From the NCBI GenBank assembly GCA_021014325.1, contig CM037472.1, positions 6,386,001 to 6,450,000 of the forward strand: 64,000 bases of DNA, read 5' to 3'. A model generated the notes under the pieces. The model had not been told where the DNA came from. It saw only the letters and a program-made list of their open reading frames with translations, and searched no databases. A program made the position numbers and the translations under genes. Source of the stretch: Plazaster borealis (taxonomy: Eukaryota > Echinodermata > Asteroidea > Forcipulatida > Labidiasteridae). Of the stretch, positions 25,353-35,609 are shown in pieces. Every line of letters starts with the position of its first letter. Within the stretch, counting starts at the first letter, position 1.

Positions 25353-25877
25353 CTACATTATTTTCTGCAGGCAGGAGCTAGGGATCGTACTTCTGTTTTG
25401 GGGATTTCCTCGCAGTGAGTCCAGGAGAAACTTTCCTTGCTGGTCTTTCGGGATGTTGTATCGATCTATAGCATGGCCTATGGCAAGGACAAATACTTCT
25501 ACTGGAACAGAATTCCCATGACTATCTTCACGACCCTCGAAGATTGATATTTTACGTTCAGGGCCATGACGACTTGTGGTGGCTTAGCCATCAATGCTGG
25601 GACCAGCTCTGGGGTGAGCATCTTGTTGTTAGTCGTGCCTTCCTTCTGGTCACTTATCAGGGCAACAAACACATCAGCCCTATCCTCCTTCTGGTGGTAG
25701 AATAGCATCATTAACCACAGGGAGGATTACTTCCTCTCCAACCTTATCTTGATAGACGAACCCCGTGGCTTGGCTGAAACATCCCTTCAGGGTTTGTAGA
25801 GACAATGTCCCCTTCGTTAGTGAGAACTTTCTGACTTTCTCCTCTGTTGGTAATTTCACTTTGACTGTTGCCGCCAT
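25353..25877 (-). pseudogene. PB1-domain-like protein fragment, frame broken
   Basis: On the minus strand an ATG at 25877 opens 65 codons beginning MAATVKVKLPTEEKVRKFSL. The VKVK...RKFSL start with basic residues, the middle GTLSLQTLKGCF and the later GFVYQDKVGEEVIL follow the order of a PB1 domain (beta-beta-alpha-beta, basic first strand, then a partly kept acidic/OPCA-like segment). PB1 domains pair head-to-tail in signalling scaffolds. The frame stops after ILPPEGG at 25680. Protein-like sequence then continues in other frames: RADVFVALISDQKEG, then HGPERKISIFEGRED and VFVLAIGHAIDRYNIP, to a stop at 25355-25353. Either introns too short to recognise or frameshifts separate these. Both duplicate copies share the same breaks, so they predate the duplication. 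The full family is unknown to me. Confidence 0.4.
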
Positions 25878-26590
25878 CAGGTATTAGTTACGCACAACCT
25901 GTAGCACACTAAACACTAACGATTGCTCTATAGCCCAAGCCTATGATGCACCGGTCACTATTCCAAGCCCACTTGTAGAGGGGTGTGGGGGGGGGGCGGT
26001 GGTTGTATTTGTTATGGTTTGAATAAACACACACGCACACACACATGTATGTGTAAGGTGTAAACCGAGGACTTCTCTTTGTTCTCCCATTGTTTGGAGA
26101 TAGTTTTTTTCAGCGACGTCCCCATTGGTTTTGTACACGAAATCAAAGCGAGGACGTCCTCGGTACACCTTTTCCCCGGATCCCTTTTGTTAAAGTCCTC
26201 GGTTTGAATGCGTAGACATGCCCACACACACACACACCCATACAAATCCGGTTTGTGGGGTACTGCTATTGTTGTTCTATTATTCACTTTTCTAAAGAAT
26301 CCCCTTGTGGGGCCCAATTGTTCCATTGTTATTACCTTGTGGGGGCCACTGTTCCATTGTTACAAGTACCCCGTAAGTTGGCATGTGTAAGAACACCACA
26401 ACCGTGGTTTTGGAACTTTTTCGATTTTACTTTCATTAAGTACGTTTATTTTTTCTTTATTTTTTGAAATAATGTAAATAATTACTCTTCCAAAAAATGG
26501 CGATGTATATAACTTTTCCTTATGACAAAGGTAATCTTTGTAACCATGGATTTATGATGGTAACCATGCTAAATCCACGGTACGTGTTGG
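25878..26590. other. Non-coding, short CA repeats
   Basis: CA-rich runs occur at about 26025-26045 and 26222-26240. 'ttgtggggcccaattgttccattgttattaccttgtgggggccactgttccattgtta' at about 26303-26362 is a short internal duplication. No gene recognised. Confidence 0.45.
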
Positions 26591-26850
26591 TTTGGTTATT
26601 GTAATACCATGGATTTTACTATGGTCGTATGTGTTTACCAAGGTTATATGGTCATGGTGGATTGGTGGTATGCTTTTACCATGGACATGGTGGTATGCTT
26701 TACCATGGACGTTATGGTATGTTTTTCCATGGTTATGGTGGTATGTTTTACCCTATATGGTTATGGTGGTATGTTTTACCGTGTTTGTGGTGGTATGTTT
26801 TACCTTGGTTATGGTATGTTTTACCATGGTCGTGGAGGTATTTTCTGTTT
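26530..26850. repeat. Minisatellite of TTACCATGG/GGTATG type, about 25-30-bp unit
   Basis: Irregular repeats of 'taccatgg.catggtggtatgctt' and 'ttatggtggtatgttttacc' occupy the stretch. Three overlapping plus-strand open frames of 88-133 codons pass through it (Trp/Tyr/Met/Gly-rich) and are repeat artefacts. The array ends about 120 bases before the first acceptor of the downstream gene and is repeated in the right duplicate (63265-63585). Confidence 0.8.
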
Positions 26851-26992
26851 TATCAATTTGAAGCCTGGATTCTGACACATGTGCGTGAAAATCCCTTTGA
26901 ATGGTTGCTCAAAACACAGCACTACTTGTTCTTTTTAAGGCTTGATTTGAAAATGATATTTCTCTTTCCAGATTTTCAACAGCGTGTAATTC

Positions 26993-29191
26993 ATGATGAA
27001 TCGGAAACTGAAACTTACGCCCGACTCTGATGCAGATCCAGTCAGTGCTCTGGTTGACGGATTGAACAAACTCACACTGTGAGTCTTTATTTGAAGATTT
27101 GAAGACAATAGCAATTCAAAACATGCATCCCTTTAGAGCTGTTCAAAACCCAAGGGACGAATGATCAATGGAATCTAAATGCATGTTTGACAACCTACAT
27201 ACCGGGTATAGCTGCCATTGTACATGTAAATAAATTGTTGAGCATGCGCAGGGGTTTACTACAGAGAACGCTTGATTTACCAGGTACGTCTGCTGCCACC
27301 AACGACACCAAAAGTCTCATTAGATTCCTCTGATCGAGAAACATTACGAATTACCCAAATTGATGTACGAAATCACACGAGTTAAAAAACTATGATGCGC
27401 TATTCTTTAATTTACACTGTTTATTTTCAGGCCAAATAAAAACACAGATTCTGAAACAATTAAAGAGCAAACCGATGGCAACCGACCTGCTCTACGGCAA
27501 CAGTCTTTACTGGACGATCGAGGCAAGGACCACAAACACTTGAGGCATACACAAACTGACCCCCAACCCCGACCGAAGGCCGACCAAGACCACCGTGGTA
27601 AAAAACAAGATGTTTCCTCATCAAAATCGGGAAAGATAAATGGCAACAAAGGTCTCAATGATAATGATGACAGACCTGTCAGAGATCTTTCGGTTCTTTC
27701 CAGCAAGTATACGGGGTACCCAAACCGAAACCGTCACTATAAGAAAGATGCAGGATGCACTAAGAAATATGCGGGATTTGGCTCTGACCGTAATCATCCA
27801 GGAGCTACTGGATGGGGGAACCTGGAACCTGAGGGTTCTGGAAAGCGGTCAGCGATCACGACCCCAAGAACAATCCCCCACAGGAGGTACGAGTTCCCAA
27901 ACGCCCATCCCGGCAGAGGGCAGCAACAGGAGGTGTTGAGCCAACGCACGGGGGGAGGAAGTCATCTTCAGTATAGAGAGCCACCGACTCCCTCTGATCG
28001 GCGGTTCGCCGACTCCAAGTTAGCAAATGAAGAGGATTCATACCAGTTTGATCCTTCTGCTTATCCGCAAAATGAACGTCATGAAAGATTTCTGCAATTT
28101 CTGGAGAAATGTGCACCCTCGAAGACTAGGCGGAGGTAAGGAGTTTTATCCTGCATGTGCATGTTATCATAATTATTATTTTTTATAAAGGGCCTATATA
28201 TGTATTTTTTTAATTTATTATTTTTAAGCTAAATTATGATGATTCCTTCTCATCACTACATAATTTTGCCATGTACATAATCCGAAAATAAAAAAGTGTA
28301 ATTACTGAAAATGTAACTATTTGCCTTTTGTGTCCACAGATCCGATGGAATTGGTGGGATTGTGGTGCTGTCTCCAAGTCATGTTAATATAGAACTTGAT
28401 AAAGAAGGACTTGAAACCGCCTGGAAAACATTGACTGACTCAACAGATGTAATCAACTTCAGTGATGTCAAAGATTTAGCACTTTCTTATGGGTATGTAG
28501 GATTTCTATTTTTACTTCTCTCTATTCTTCTGATAAAACATCAAGGACTGTTTGTCAGAATTCGACGTTAAATTTGGATGATGACATTCAAAGACGGGGC
28601 TAGACAAGGGTTTGCTTTTATGTCGGGGTTGTGTTTTTAAACACCAAAACGAAAACATCTTTCTTGCAGAGCAGTAAACATGTTAGGAACTGACTGTACA
28701 GCAAAAAGTTGACTTATAATTTTATATGATAAAGCCCTGCATAAACTAATTGGTCCATTTCACAACTCGTATTTACGAATCGTATTTGTTTTCCATCACG
28801 AAGATTTCTAGGTGGTATCTGGCTCCTTTTTGTTGAAACCACAACCATAGACCAAACATGGGAGCAAATCGCTTCGGCCACGGTTAACGGTGAGCTGGGA
28901 ACATACGCTAAAGTGACGCCAATTGATGACAGGCCCGAACATGCGGAGATCTACAGTGGTAACACCCAAGTCATCAGTGTGTACACGAAAAACTTCACAG
29001 ATTACACTGATGTCATCGCCATCGAACGCAAAATACGTAACATATATCAGTCGAGAATATCGTTTAAACCAAGTATTTATGCCAGATTGGGTTTATATTC
29101 TCAGAATAAATATGGATTGAAGCCTGGAATTTACGTCTCGGAATGGAATGCAAAGAGAAACATGTCCGAAATACGAAGCAACATAAACTAG
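26993..29191 (+). CDS. C11orf68/UPF0696-like protein (DUF1917 domain), four coding exons
   Basis: Coding exons 26993-27078, 27431-28135, 28340-28492 and 28804-29191 join in frame into 443 residues ending at TAG. Donors are gtgagt, gtaagg and gtatgt; acceptors follow ttttcag, tccacag and cgaag. The start is the first of two adjacent ATGs; an acceptor (tttccag) at about 26971 implies an upstream untranslated exon. Residues 1-250 are polar, Lys/Arg/Asp/Gly-rich and probably disordered, mostly from the 705-base exon 2. The C-terminal half matches the DUF1917 family as I know it from human C11orf68 (Bles03): LALSYGFLGGIWLLF, WEQIASATVNGELGTYAKV, QVISVYTKNFTDYTDV, then FKPSIYARLGLYSQN. That domain is reported to have an eIF4E-like fold; its biochemical role is not settled. 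Known relatives are near 290 residues, so the N-terminal extension is unusual. A second family member lies at 34035-35531 in the same orientation. Confidence 0.85.
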
Positions 29192-29512
29192 TCACGTCTT
29201 TCCCGTCTTCTCGAGTGAGATTTTAACCCATGTCCAAAATTCTCTCATTGGAAATAAGGAGCCATTTGGTGCACGAGTGAGGCCTCGAAATTTCAATTTA
29301 ATGCATCATCCACCTTGTTGTACATTAAAACAATACGGAGCTAAGTTTGTCGAGAAAACAGCGAATATCAATTTTAGTTTAGTGGCTTTGGGAGAAATCT
29401 TCCCTAAGTTTTTTTTATTCATGCAGACGGTGTTTTCTTTTGGGACGATTGGTACTTGATTTAACCGATTCCCCCCCCCCCCCAAAAAAAAAAAATTAAT
29501 TAAAAAAAAAAA

Positions 29513-29543
<31 letters not shown>

Positions 29544-30015
29544 AATTAAATAAAAATAAAAATAATTAAACAAATAAAAAACAATTATTTTGTTTAAAAG
29601 GCCTATGCATGACTTCCTGTCTACCCATTGGCTATTTCCCCGAGTTTTTACAGAAATACTTAATTTATAAAGTGAACTGAATAATGCATGAGTAAGTAAT
29701 AACTTAATTTTTAATTAACAGATACTGTTAAAGGTTGGTGGTTTTTAAATTTAGTTTTAAAGATTATCGTGATAGCAAACAACTTGATATGTAAAAAACC
29801 CAATATAATGCACGAGTTCGTAATGTAACGTTTAGTGAAAAGTAAATGGTGAATATTGAATCGAAAATTACATATTGTTATGACAAAAAGCATAGTTTGC
29901 TGATGGAGAAGTTATAACCATGCGTTTTTTTATGCGATGGTTAAAAACGAACAACAGCAAACAACTTGTTATCTATGAAATTATAATCTTGTGAATCTTG
30001 CACACATTTTAAAAA
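29192..30015. other. 3' flank and low-complexity sequence
   Basis: Presumed 3' UTR and downstream region of the preceding gene. A poly-C/poly-A junction followed by a (TAAA)n run occupies 29471-29580. The rest is AT-rich with no gene recognised. Confidence 0.6.
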
Positions 30016-30378
30016 TTAAAGGAACATTACAGAATTGGTTTTTGCTCACAAAACAGTTAAGCACTTTATATAATCCACCATATACATAAACTGACAAACC
30101 TGTAGAAGTTTGAGATCGATCGGCCATCTGGGTCACGAGAAAATATTGAAAAACCGATTACACATTTACGTGTGTTATACAATGCATGAATAAAACGCTC
30201 ATGAGCGATAAACTCCAATCGCAAATTAGTTTTATTCATTTCTCATCAAATATGGCATTTCAGACAGATATTTTCTAGGGATGTTTTCTACTATCATCAT
30301 CATTAGACCGTGTAAGTTTTATGTAAATCTGTGATCTTAAAGAAAATTTTAATTACCAGTTCTGTAACGTTCCTTTAA
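30016..30378. mobile_element. Miniature inverted-repeat element with TTAA ends (363 bp)
   Basis: The element is TTAA-AGGAACATTACAGAATTGGT ... ACCAGTTCTGTAACGTTCCT-TTAA. The TTAA at each end fits the target-site duplication of piggyBac-type transposons, and the inverted termini are about 20 bp. The interior is non-coding. Mobilisation by a piggyBac-like transposase elsewhere is inference from the TTAA. Confidence 0.8.
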
Positions 30379-31235
30379 AGTAACCATCTTAGAGCTAGTC
30401 TTCATGAAAGCATCTCACAAGTTCTCATGTTATTTGAGTGTATTTATATTCAAAATTATCTACAAACAATAAGAGAAGTAATTACTATTGTAAACAAAAG
30501 TTATCCAATGACATGACATAATTATGTCTGTTAATACAGAAATTATATAAATAATCGTCTACTCAATACGCATTACTGAAATTCCACATAAATTAATAAA
30601 ACCGTTAATTTCATATCTTATTAGCCCAACTTTGTTTTAAAAAAGGACGAGGTTGGAATTTGAAACACCAGTAGGTATTGTGTGTTTTTCCCACCATAAA
30701 GAATATTTTCCACACAAATAGTGATCGATTTGCCATACTTTGATTTTGCGATCTGTTCAATTAAGTTTCCAACAGGGCTTAACCTTTTTTAAAAATTTGT
30801 CAGGTGAGTGTAGTCTTTTGTTTTATTACGGCATAAAGTATGAAACTCCGAATCGCTCTTCTTCATTTTGCAGAGCTAGACTCCCTTCTGGTGTAGCAGT
30901 TATGATTTTTCAGTTGGCTGAACATTATTATTATATATCCAGACTACAATTACTTGAGTCTTTTCCAAATAATATCCAAGACATAGGCCTACTCGAAGAT
31001 TTTCTGAAGCTTTTCCGGCAATCCCTCAGGCCTGGTATTTGGATATTGGTGTGTAATGTGTTTTTTGGCGTATATGTTTTTTATTTGCGTTCATGCATTT
31101 TATTGGCATGGACGAGTTTGTATTGGAGTGTATGCATTTTATTGGCGTGCGTGTGTGTTTTTATTTGCTTGCTGTACCTGTAATCTGTAATCTGTAATCT
31201 GTAATCTGTACCTGTAATAATTTTAAAAATATAAT
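30379..31235 (+). other. Unassigned; one 147-codon open frame of doubtful status
   Basis: A plus-strand frame at 30740-31183 spans a possible acceptor ('cattttgcag' near 30872) and includes LPSGVAVMIFQLAEHYYYISR. Its C-terminal third lies in a repeated 'gcgt..tgcattttattggc' stretch and an ATCTGTA run (31183-31215), which makes the full frame unlikely. An exon near 30873-31025 is possible but unsupported by any family match. Confidence 0.2.
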
Positions 31236-31680
31236 TTGGGTTTGAACAAAGAACAAATTACCAGGCCGGGACTTGAACCTGCGACCACCATCAGATTGAC
31301 GTGTCGGAGCTATCTAGCCCTATATGTTGGCGGTCTCCCTATTTTGTCACCCCTATCTTTGTTCAGGGTGCCAGTCAGAAGCCATTCAATCTGTAACTGC
31401 CGTATAGCCAGGGATCACACCAAAGTTTACGATACAACTTGCATGGGAAGCGGAGGGATAACCCTAAGGGGATGGGACTTTTATTTCGAATGCCAAGTAA
31501 TAAACCACAAGGAAAACTTACTGGGTAAATTTAATTTTTTGGGGGGTTGATCAAATAAAAATTGACTGGAGCGGGACTTGAACATGCGACCTCCGGATTA
31601 ATGTGCTGGCGCTCTACAAACTGATGAGCTATTTAGCCCTATTTTGGCGGTCTCCCTATTATAATTTTGTTTCCTTACAT
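31236..31680 (-). mobile_element. Two copies of a tRNA-derived SINE-like sequence, minus orientation
   Basis: Near 31258-31345 and 31563-31660 the plus strand reads '..cgggacttgaac.tgcgacc..c.gatta..tgt.gg.gctct...', then 'agccctat.ttggcggtctccctatt'. On the minus strand this gives B-box-like 'ggttcaagtcccg' and an upstream 'gagcgcc' A-box-like segment. The shared non-tRNA tail shows two insertions of one SINE family, or one duplication. Confidence 0.6.
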
Positions 31681-32295
31681 TCCTGACCTCTGTTTTAAAT
31701 AGTTTTATTTGCGTGTGCCTTGTGCTCTATTGTTTTAATTTAAACATATAGCGTGCTATGTATTCGAACATATATCTTGACAGTTATTACAAAAATAAAA
31801 ATATCAAGTAAACTAATGGCAGAACACCCTTTCATTTTAACACAAGGAAATCAAAATGACATGAAAAGCGAGTTTCTTAGCTGTTTTCAGTGTTGACAAC
31901 CATTGTCAAACCATAACGGAAGTTTGCACTTACTTTAATGATAAACACGCACGATGGGATTATTACATATAATCAAATTTATTTCTAAGTTTTCCGGGAA
32001 AATAATTAGTATAGATTATCCTATTTTGTTAGATTTGCCCCGTGGACATCATTGTTGTTTGTGTATATGTTGAATTGGGTATTATAAAAAATATGTATGA
32101 GTTTTAAAAACCCACCAGAATTACAAGATGCTGTTGATTGCAGTTAATCAAGATAATAAAATATTCCTGAAATTATTTAAGTTTCTTGTGGTTATGATTG
32201 ATAACAATTAAAGGGGAATTCATAGTAAAGAATAACCATTATTTTGGTAAACGTTATGTTTGCTTCATTAGTTCAGTTGCAGAAACCATGTTACA
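31681..32295. other. AT-rich intergenic sequence
   Basis: No gene, repeat or RNA feature recognised apart from AT richness. Confidence 0.5.
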
Positions 32296-32480
32296 TATAA
32301 GAAGTAACTAAAAAAAATAGTAAACTTGCGGGTACAACCAAGTGTAAAAACTCTTTGTGAGTGTTGGCTCTGAAAAGAGCCGGTGGGGTCTAGACGTTTC
32401 GAACAGTATACTCTGCTCGTCTTCTCCTGAAGACATGGTTTTACCCGCAAGTTTACTATTTATTTTTAGTTACTTCTTAT
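32296..32480. mobile_element. Foldback element of 185 bp with 38-bp arms
   Basis: Left arm 'ataagaagtaactaaaaaaaatagtaaacttgcgggta' pairs almost perfectly with right arm 'tacccgcaagtttactatttatttttagttacttcttat' (32442-32480). The loop contains the histone-type stem-loop described separately and, on the minus strand, a second structured motif 'agacgagcagagtatactgttcgaaacgtct' with pairing AGACG/CGTCT and CAG/CTG. Confidence 0.85.
32366..32381 (-). promoter_or_regulatory. Histone-type 3' stem-loop sequence inside the foldback
   Basis: On the minus strand the 16 bases GGCTCTTTTCAGAGCC match the metazoan replication-dependent histone mRNA 3' stem-loop (6-bp stem, TTTC loop). They are followed by AACA and, about 8 bases later, the purine-containing ACAAAGAG, which resembles a histone downstream element. 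No histone reading frame precedes it on that strand. It is either a captured or exapted processing signal or a convergent hairpin. Confidence 0.55.
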
Positions 32481-32769
32481 TTGTCCACACCATGCAATGC
32501 TTCAAACAACAAGAATTTTGTTGACTCTGGGAAAACATGGGTGAAAATATTAAAAGTGTCCATGATAAGGTTTTTTCGAACAGGTGAAAGAAAGACTTGA
32601 CGATATGTGTAAAAGTGTCCACCGTACAACCACATGCTCGTTCAAATACAACTGGCCTCTCTTAGCCATCGTACTTTGTAGACCACTATTATAGCAGGGA
32701 AATTCCCATCTTGCGCAAGCGTTTACTCGATAGTTGGGATTTCCCACACGCCCAGTAACAGTCTACTTA

Positions 32770-33993
32770 CAGGCCACTCTAACCCTGGGCAACCCGTAGA
32801 CCCAGTGCGTATATAACAATTGGAGCAAAGACGGAGCTAAACTAGGCAGGAGAGGTAAGTATAGTTCATTAAGGGGATGCTAATCTTTAAAGGACAGATG
32901 GAAACTGTATGGGGAAACTTGTGTTGAAGAGCTGGGAATGACTGAAGACAATAAACAATGTGCTTGTTCAAGGCTACAAGTTCAATCAGTCACTTGAGGG
33001 CGACAAATAGATGCAGGTGTCCTCAATGGTGCAGGAAATACAGACCTATCCTGATTGGATGGTAAGACAAAAATAGTATCCATCCTCAAATGAGGAGAGT
33101 GCGCACGAGAATGTTTCTATATAGTTACGCAGTCTGGCTTTGAAATACCTCATATACAAAATGACAAGGTGATACTTCACTGAAAAAAAATGTCAAGTTC
33201 ATCACTGGCCAAATTTTTCAAACCATGTATTATACAAGATTGGTATAGCTGCACAGTGCGCATGATCGACAGGGTGCGGATAGCCTACGCATTGAAAACT
33301 AGAGTGTACAACCATGTAACATACCAGTGCGTACACACAAAGAAGTTATAATATTATGTTATTGTGCTCGAATATCCAATGAGTAATAAGTAACCAACAC
33401 ACTATAATATGAGGTTCGTATTGTCTCTACAACTATAGGGGAACGAACCTAATAGTTTTAGGAGTAGGCCTCGGTATAGTTAAGCTTACAAAATAGTCGA
33501 AGACAGTTATCATGTTTGGTGTGATCAACCATATACATGATAACAAAAACTTGTTGATTAATCCGATGTGTGTCGGGAGAAAATAGTTAAAATGGTTCTG
33601 GTATGAACTTCATAATCATTTAAGCTTACAGATTAAAATTAAACAATGATGTTTTTATCCTTACCATTTCCAATCCTGTATAATCCTAATGCATTAGGAA
33701 GGTTACATCAAGGAGGTTTATTTTTTACCTTCATGGTTAACCTTCAAGGATGGCTTCAGTTTCCCAAATGAAGTCTCGCAGTATCTATTTAAAATGCATT
33801 ACCACTCCCTGGTTCCTTGATATATAATAATGTATCGGTAGTTGGACTAATCTAAGGTTGATGCATGGAGGTAGACCTCCATGGTTGATGCAAAATGTTT
33901 GGAGCAACTGCGCATGGATGAGCTTGAGGACTGCATTCTATAGTTGCACCAAAGTCTCCCATAAAACATTCTTGTCTTATTCTTGTCGTTCAG
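32770..33993 (+). promoter_or_regulatory. Putative promoter, untranslated exon 1 and intron 1 of the second C11orf68-like gene
   Basis: A TATATAA at 32810-32816 lies about 40 bases before a strong donor (ggagag|gtaagt at 32854/32855). The next good acceptor in frame with the downstream gene is at 33993 (gtcgttcag). This fits a short untranslated first exon and a 1.1-kb intron. Diverged copies of the segment occur at 38.5-39.0 kb and 40.79-42.19 kb without the gene body. The assignment is inferred from position; no transcript evidence. Confidence 0.4.
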
Positions 33994-34034
33994 TCTCCAG
34001 CCTGTATACCAGCAGCAGTACTTCTACACACCAC

Positions 34035-35531
34035 ATGGATCTCAAACTTTCTGACTTTAGGTCATCGGTAAACTATGAGGGTTACGGCACAGTGGAACCG
34101 TACGCCTTCAATCCTCTGGACTATCCAGATGAGAGCGAACGACACCGCCGACTTGATTTTTTTCTGGAAAACATCGTGCCTTCGAAGTTTAACTGGTGAG
34201 ATTAAAGTTTATTATCCCATCCCCGAAATTTTTTGGACTAGGCCTAACTTTAACTTTTTAAAATTATAAATTCTTTTATCAAAAATCAAAGATGTTTAAG
34301 TTGTGAGACTCACGTTTAAATGAAACTGCGGTGTGAGAAATTAAACTATTGAAATTAAACAATTATGTTTGTATTTGTTATCAGGTGCTTCCTTAAAATT
34401 AGCCTGGTGCTGCATGTAGTTGACACTCCCTTAAAAAGCCGTGCTTTGGGGCTAGGTTTTTGCTGAAGTTGCTAACAGATGTTCAGTTGTGACAAAGCCT
34501 ACCAGGCAACATTACATTAGTGACTTGTTAAAATAAAGTAAAGTAATATAAAGGGGTGGGTGGTGGCAAGGGTTGCAGGTACATTGTCACAGCTATAGTA
34601 CCCTATGAATTTTTTCCAGGCCTGCAGGTGTTGAAGAGCCACGAGTGTTGTCTCCAAGCTATGTGGAAGACGAAGGACTTGGGGATACGGAAAATCTAGA
34701 AGCTGATTGGGGAGAATTGAAACTTAAACCCAATCAAATTAAGTTCCACATTATCAAAGAATTGGCCATGGCTCACAAGTAAGTTCAATTCATTAGTAAT
34801 AAGGCAATATCTCCTCTAAAAACAAATCATGATTTGAAAAAAATTTGGAAAAAAACATTAATCGCCAAAAAATAAAGAGGCTAAGCAAAGTTTTCATATT
34901 CTGATATCTTGAGGATTTTTATGGTCAGTCTTTTAATGTCATTTCGGGCATCATTTCAGCTTGTGATATCTTGATCAGGCAAGGGACTTCAAGTTTCACT
35001 TTTGTTCCTGCTTCGCCCCTGACCATTCCCTTCTGTAATAAATATAAAGGACAAATGAAAAATGTACCACAAAGGTACGATTGAAAAGAAAGAGAAAAAT
35101 GCTTTATGTTTTGAAAAATTACCCTTGTGTTTTTGTTCCCCTCTTTCTGACATTGAAGGTGTTTGCGGGGCACGTGGCTTCTCATTTACAAACCGAGCGA
35201 AAGCGAAAAACTGGATGAGGAATGGGTGAAAGTTGCCCGAGCAACAGCGGCGGGTAAGCTCGGTATGTTCGCTAAAGTGTCGGTTAAAAAGTGGGATGAA
35301 GATCACTTAATTTTAGTCTACACAAAGAATTTCACCAACAAGAAAGAGGTAATGGATCTGGAAGGGAAGATTCGACATCTTGGTGTGAAGGGTCGGATGG
35401 CCTTTAAGCCCAGCGTCTTCAGCATAATAAAAGTGTATTCAAACAACGATTGGTCCTTGAAAGTGGGCATCTATACATCACAGTGGGATCCGGTCGGAAA
35501 CATTTCAGTAATACAAGACAAAACGGAGTAA
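34035..35531 (+). CDS. C11orf68/UPF0696-like protein (DUF1917 domain), short paralogue, three coding exons
   Basis: Coding exons 34035-34195, 34620-34778 and 35159-35531 join in frame into 230 residues from MDLKLSDFRSS to a TAA. Splice sites are canonical (gtgaga, gtaagt; tttccag, ttgaag). Exon junctions fall at the same places as in the 26993-29191 gene, which supports common origin: after SKFN/W (SKTRR in the other), then after LAMAHK. Diagnostic family segments are CLRGTWLLIYKPSES, WVKVARATAAGKLGMFAKV, LILVYTKNFTNKKEV and FKPSVFSIIKVYSNN. The large disordered N-terminus of the neighbour is absent. The frame is open 59 codons upstream of the chosen ATG, but an acceptor at 33993 makes a start at 34035 most likely. 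The two proteins differ at many positions, so the duplication is old. Confidence 0.82.
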
Positions 35532-35573
35532 CATTTTAAACTATGAAGAAACCCCGCACACTTATTAAAGCTT

Positions 35574-35609
35574 TTATTATATATAAACATATATGTTTAT
35601 ATATAATAA
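35574..35609. repeat. Perfect 36-bp AT palindrome in the presumed 3' UTR
   Basis: TTATTATATATAAACATA followed by its exact reverse complement, beginning 42 bases after the stop codon. It could form a hairpin in the transcript, but AT-only palindromes also arise by slippage. Confidence 0.85.

Larger units (their letters stand above)
23185..27265. repeat. Segmental duplication, left copy (partner 59925-64000)
   Basis: Homology to the right copy begins at 'atatgtaaatataatacaggg' (23185 and 59925) and continues in the same orientation until the window ends. The offset is 36740 at the left and 36735 by 26993. Differences are mostly homopolymer lengths (poly-G near 24655 and 25985) and rare substitutions. 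The copy includes the PB1-like fragment, the TTACCATGG minisatellite and coding exon 1 of the C11orf68-like gene. Either a very recent duplication or an assembly artefact. Confidence 0.95.

Noticed and set aside
26592..27030. Trp/Tyr-rich 88-133-codon frames
   Set aside because: Produced by the TTACCATGG minisatellite in three overlapping frames. The last part overlaps the acceptor and 5' end of the real gene.
32366..32381. End of an actual histone gene
   Set aside because: No histone coding sequence lies upstream on the minus strand, and the motif sits within a foldback element.
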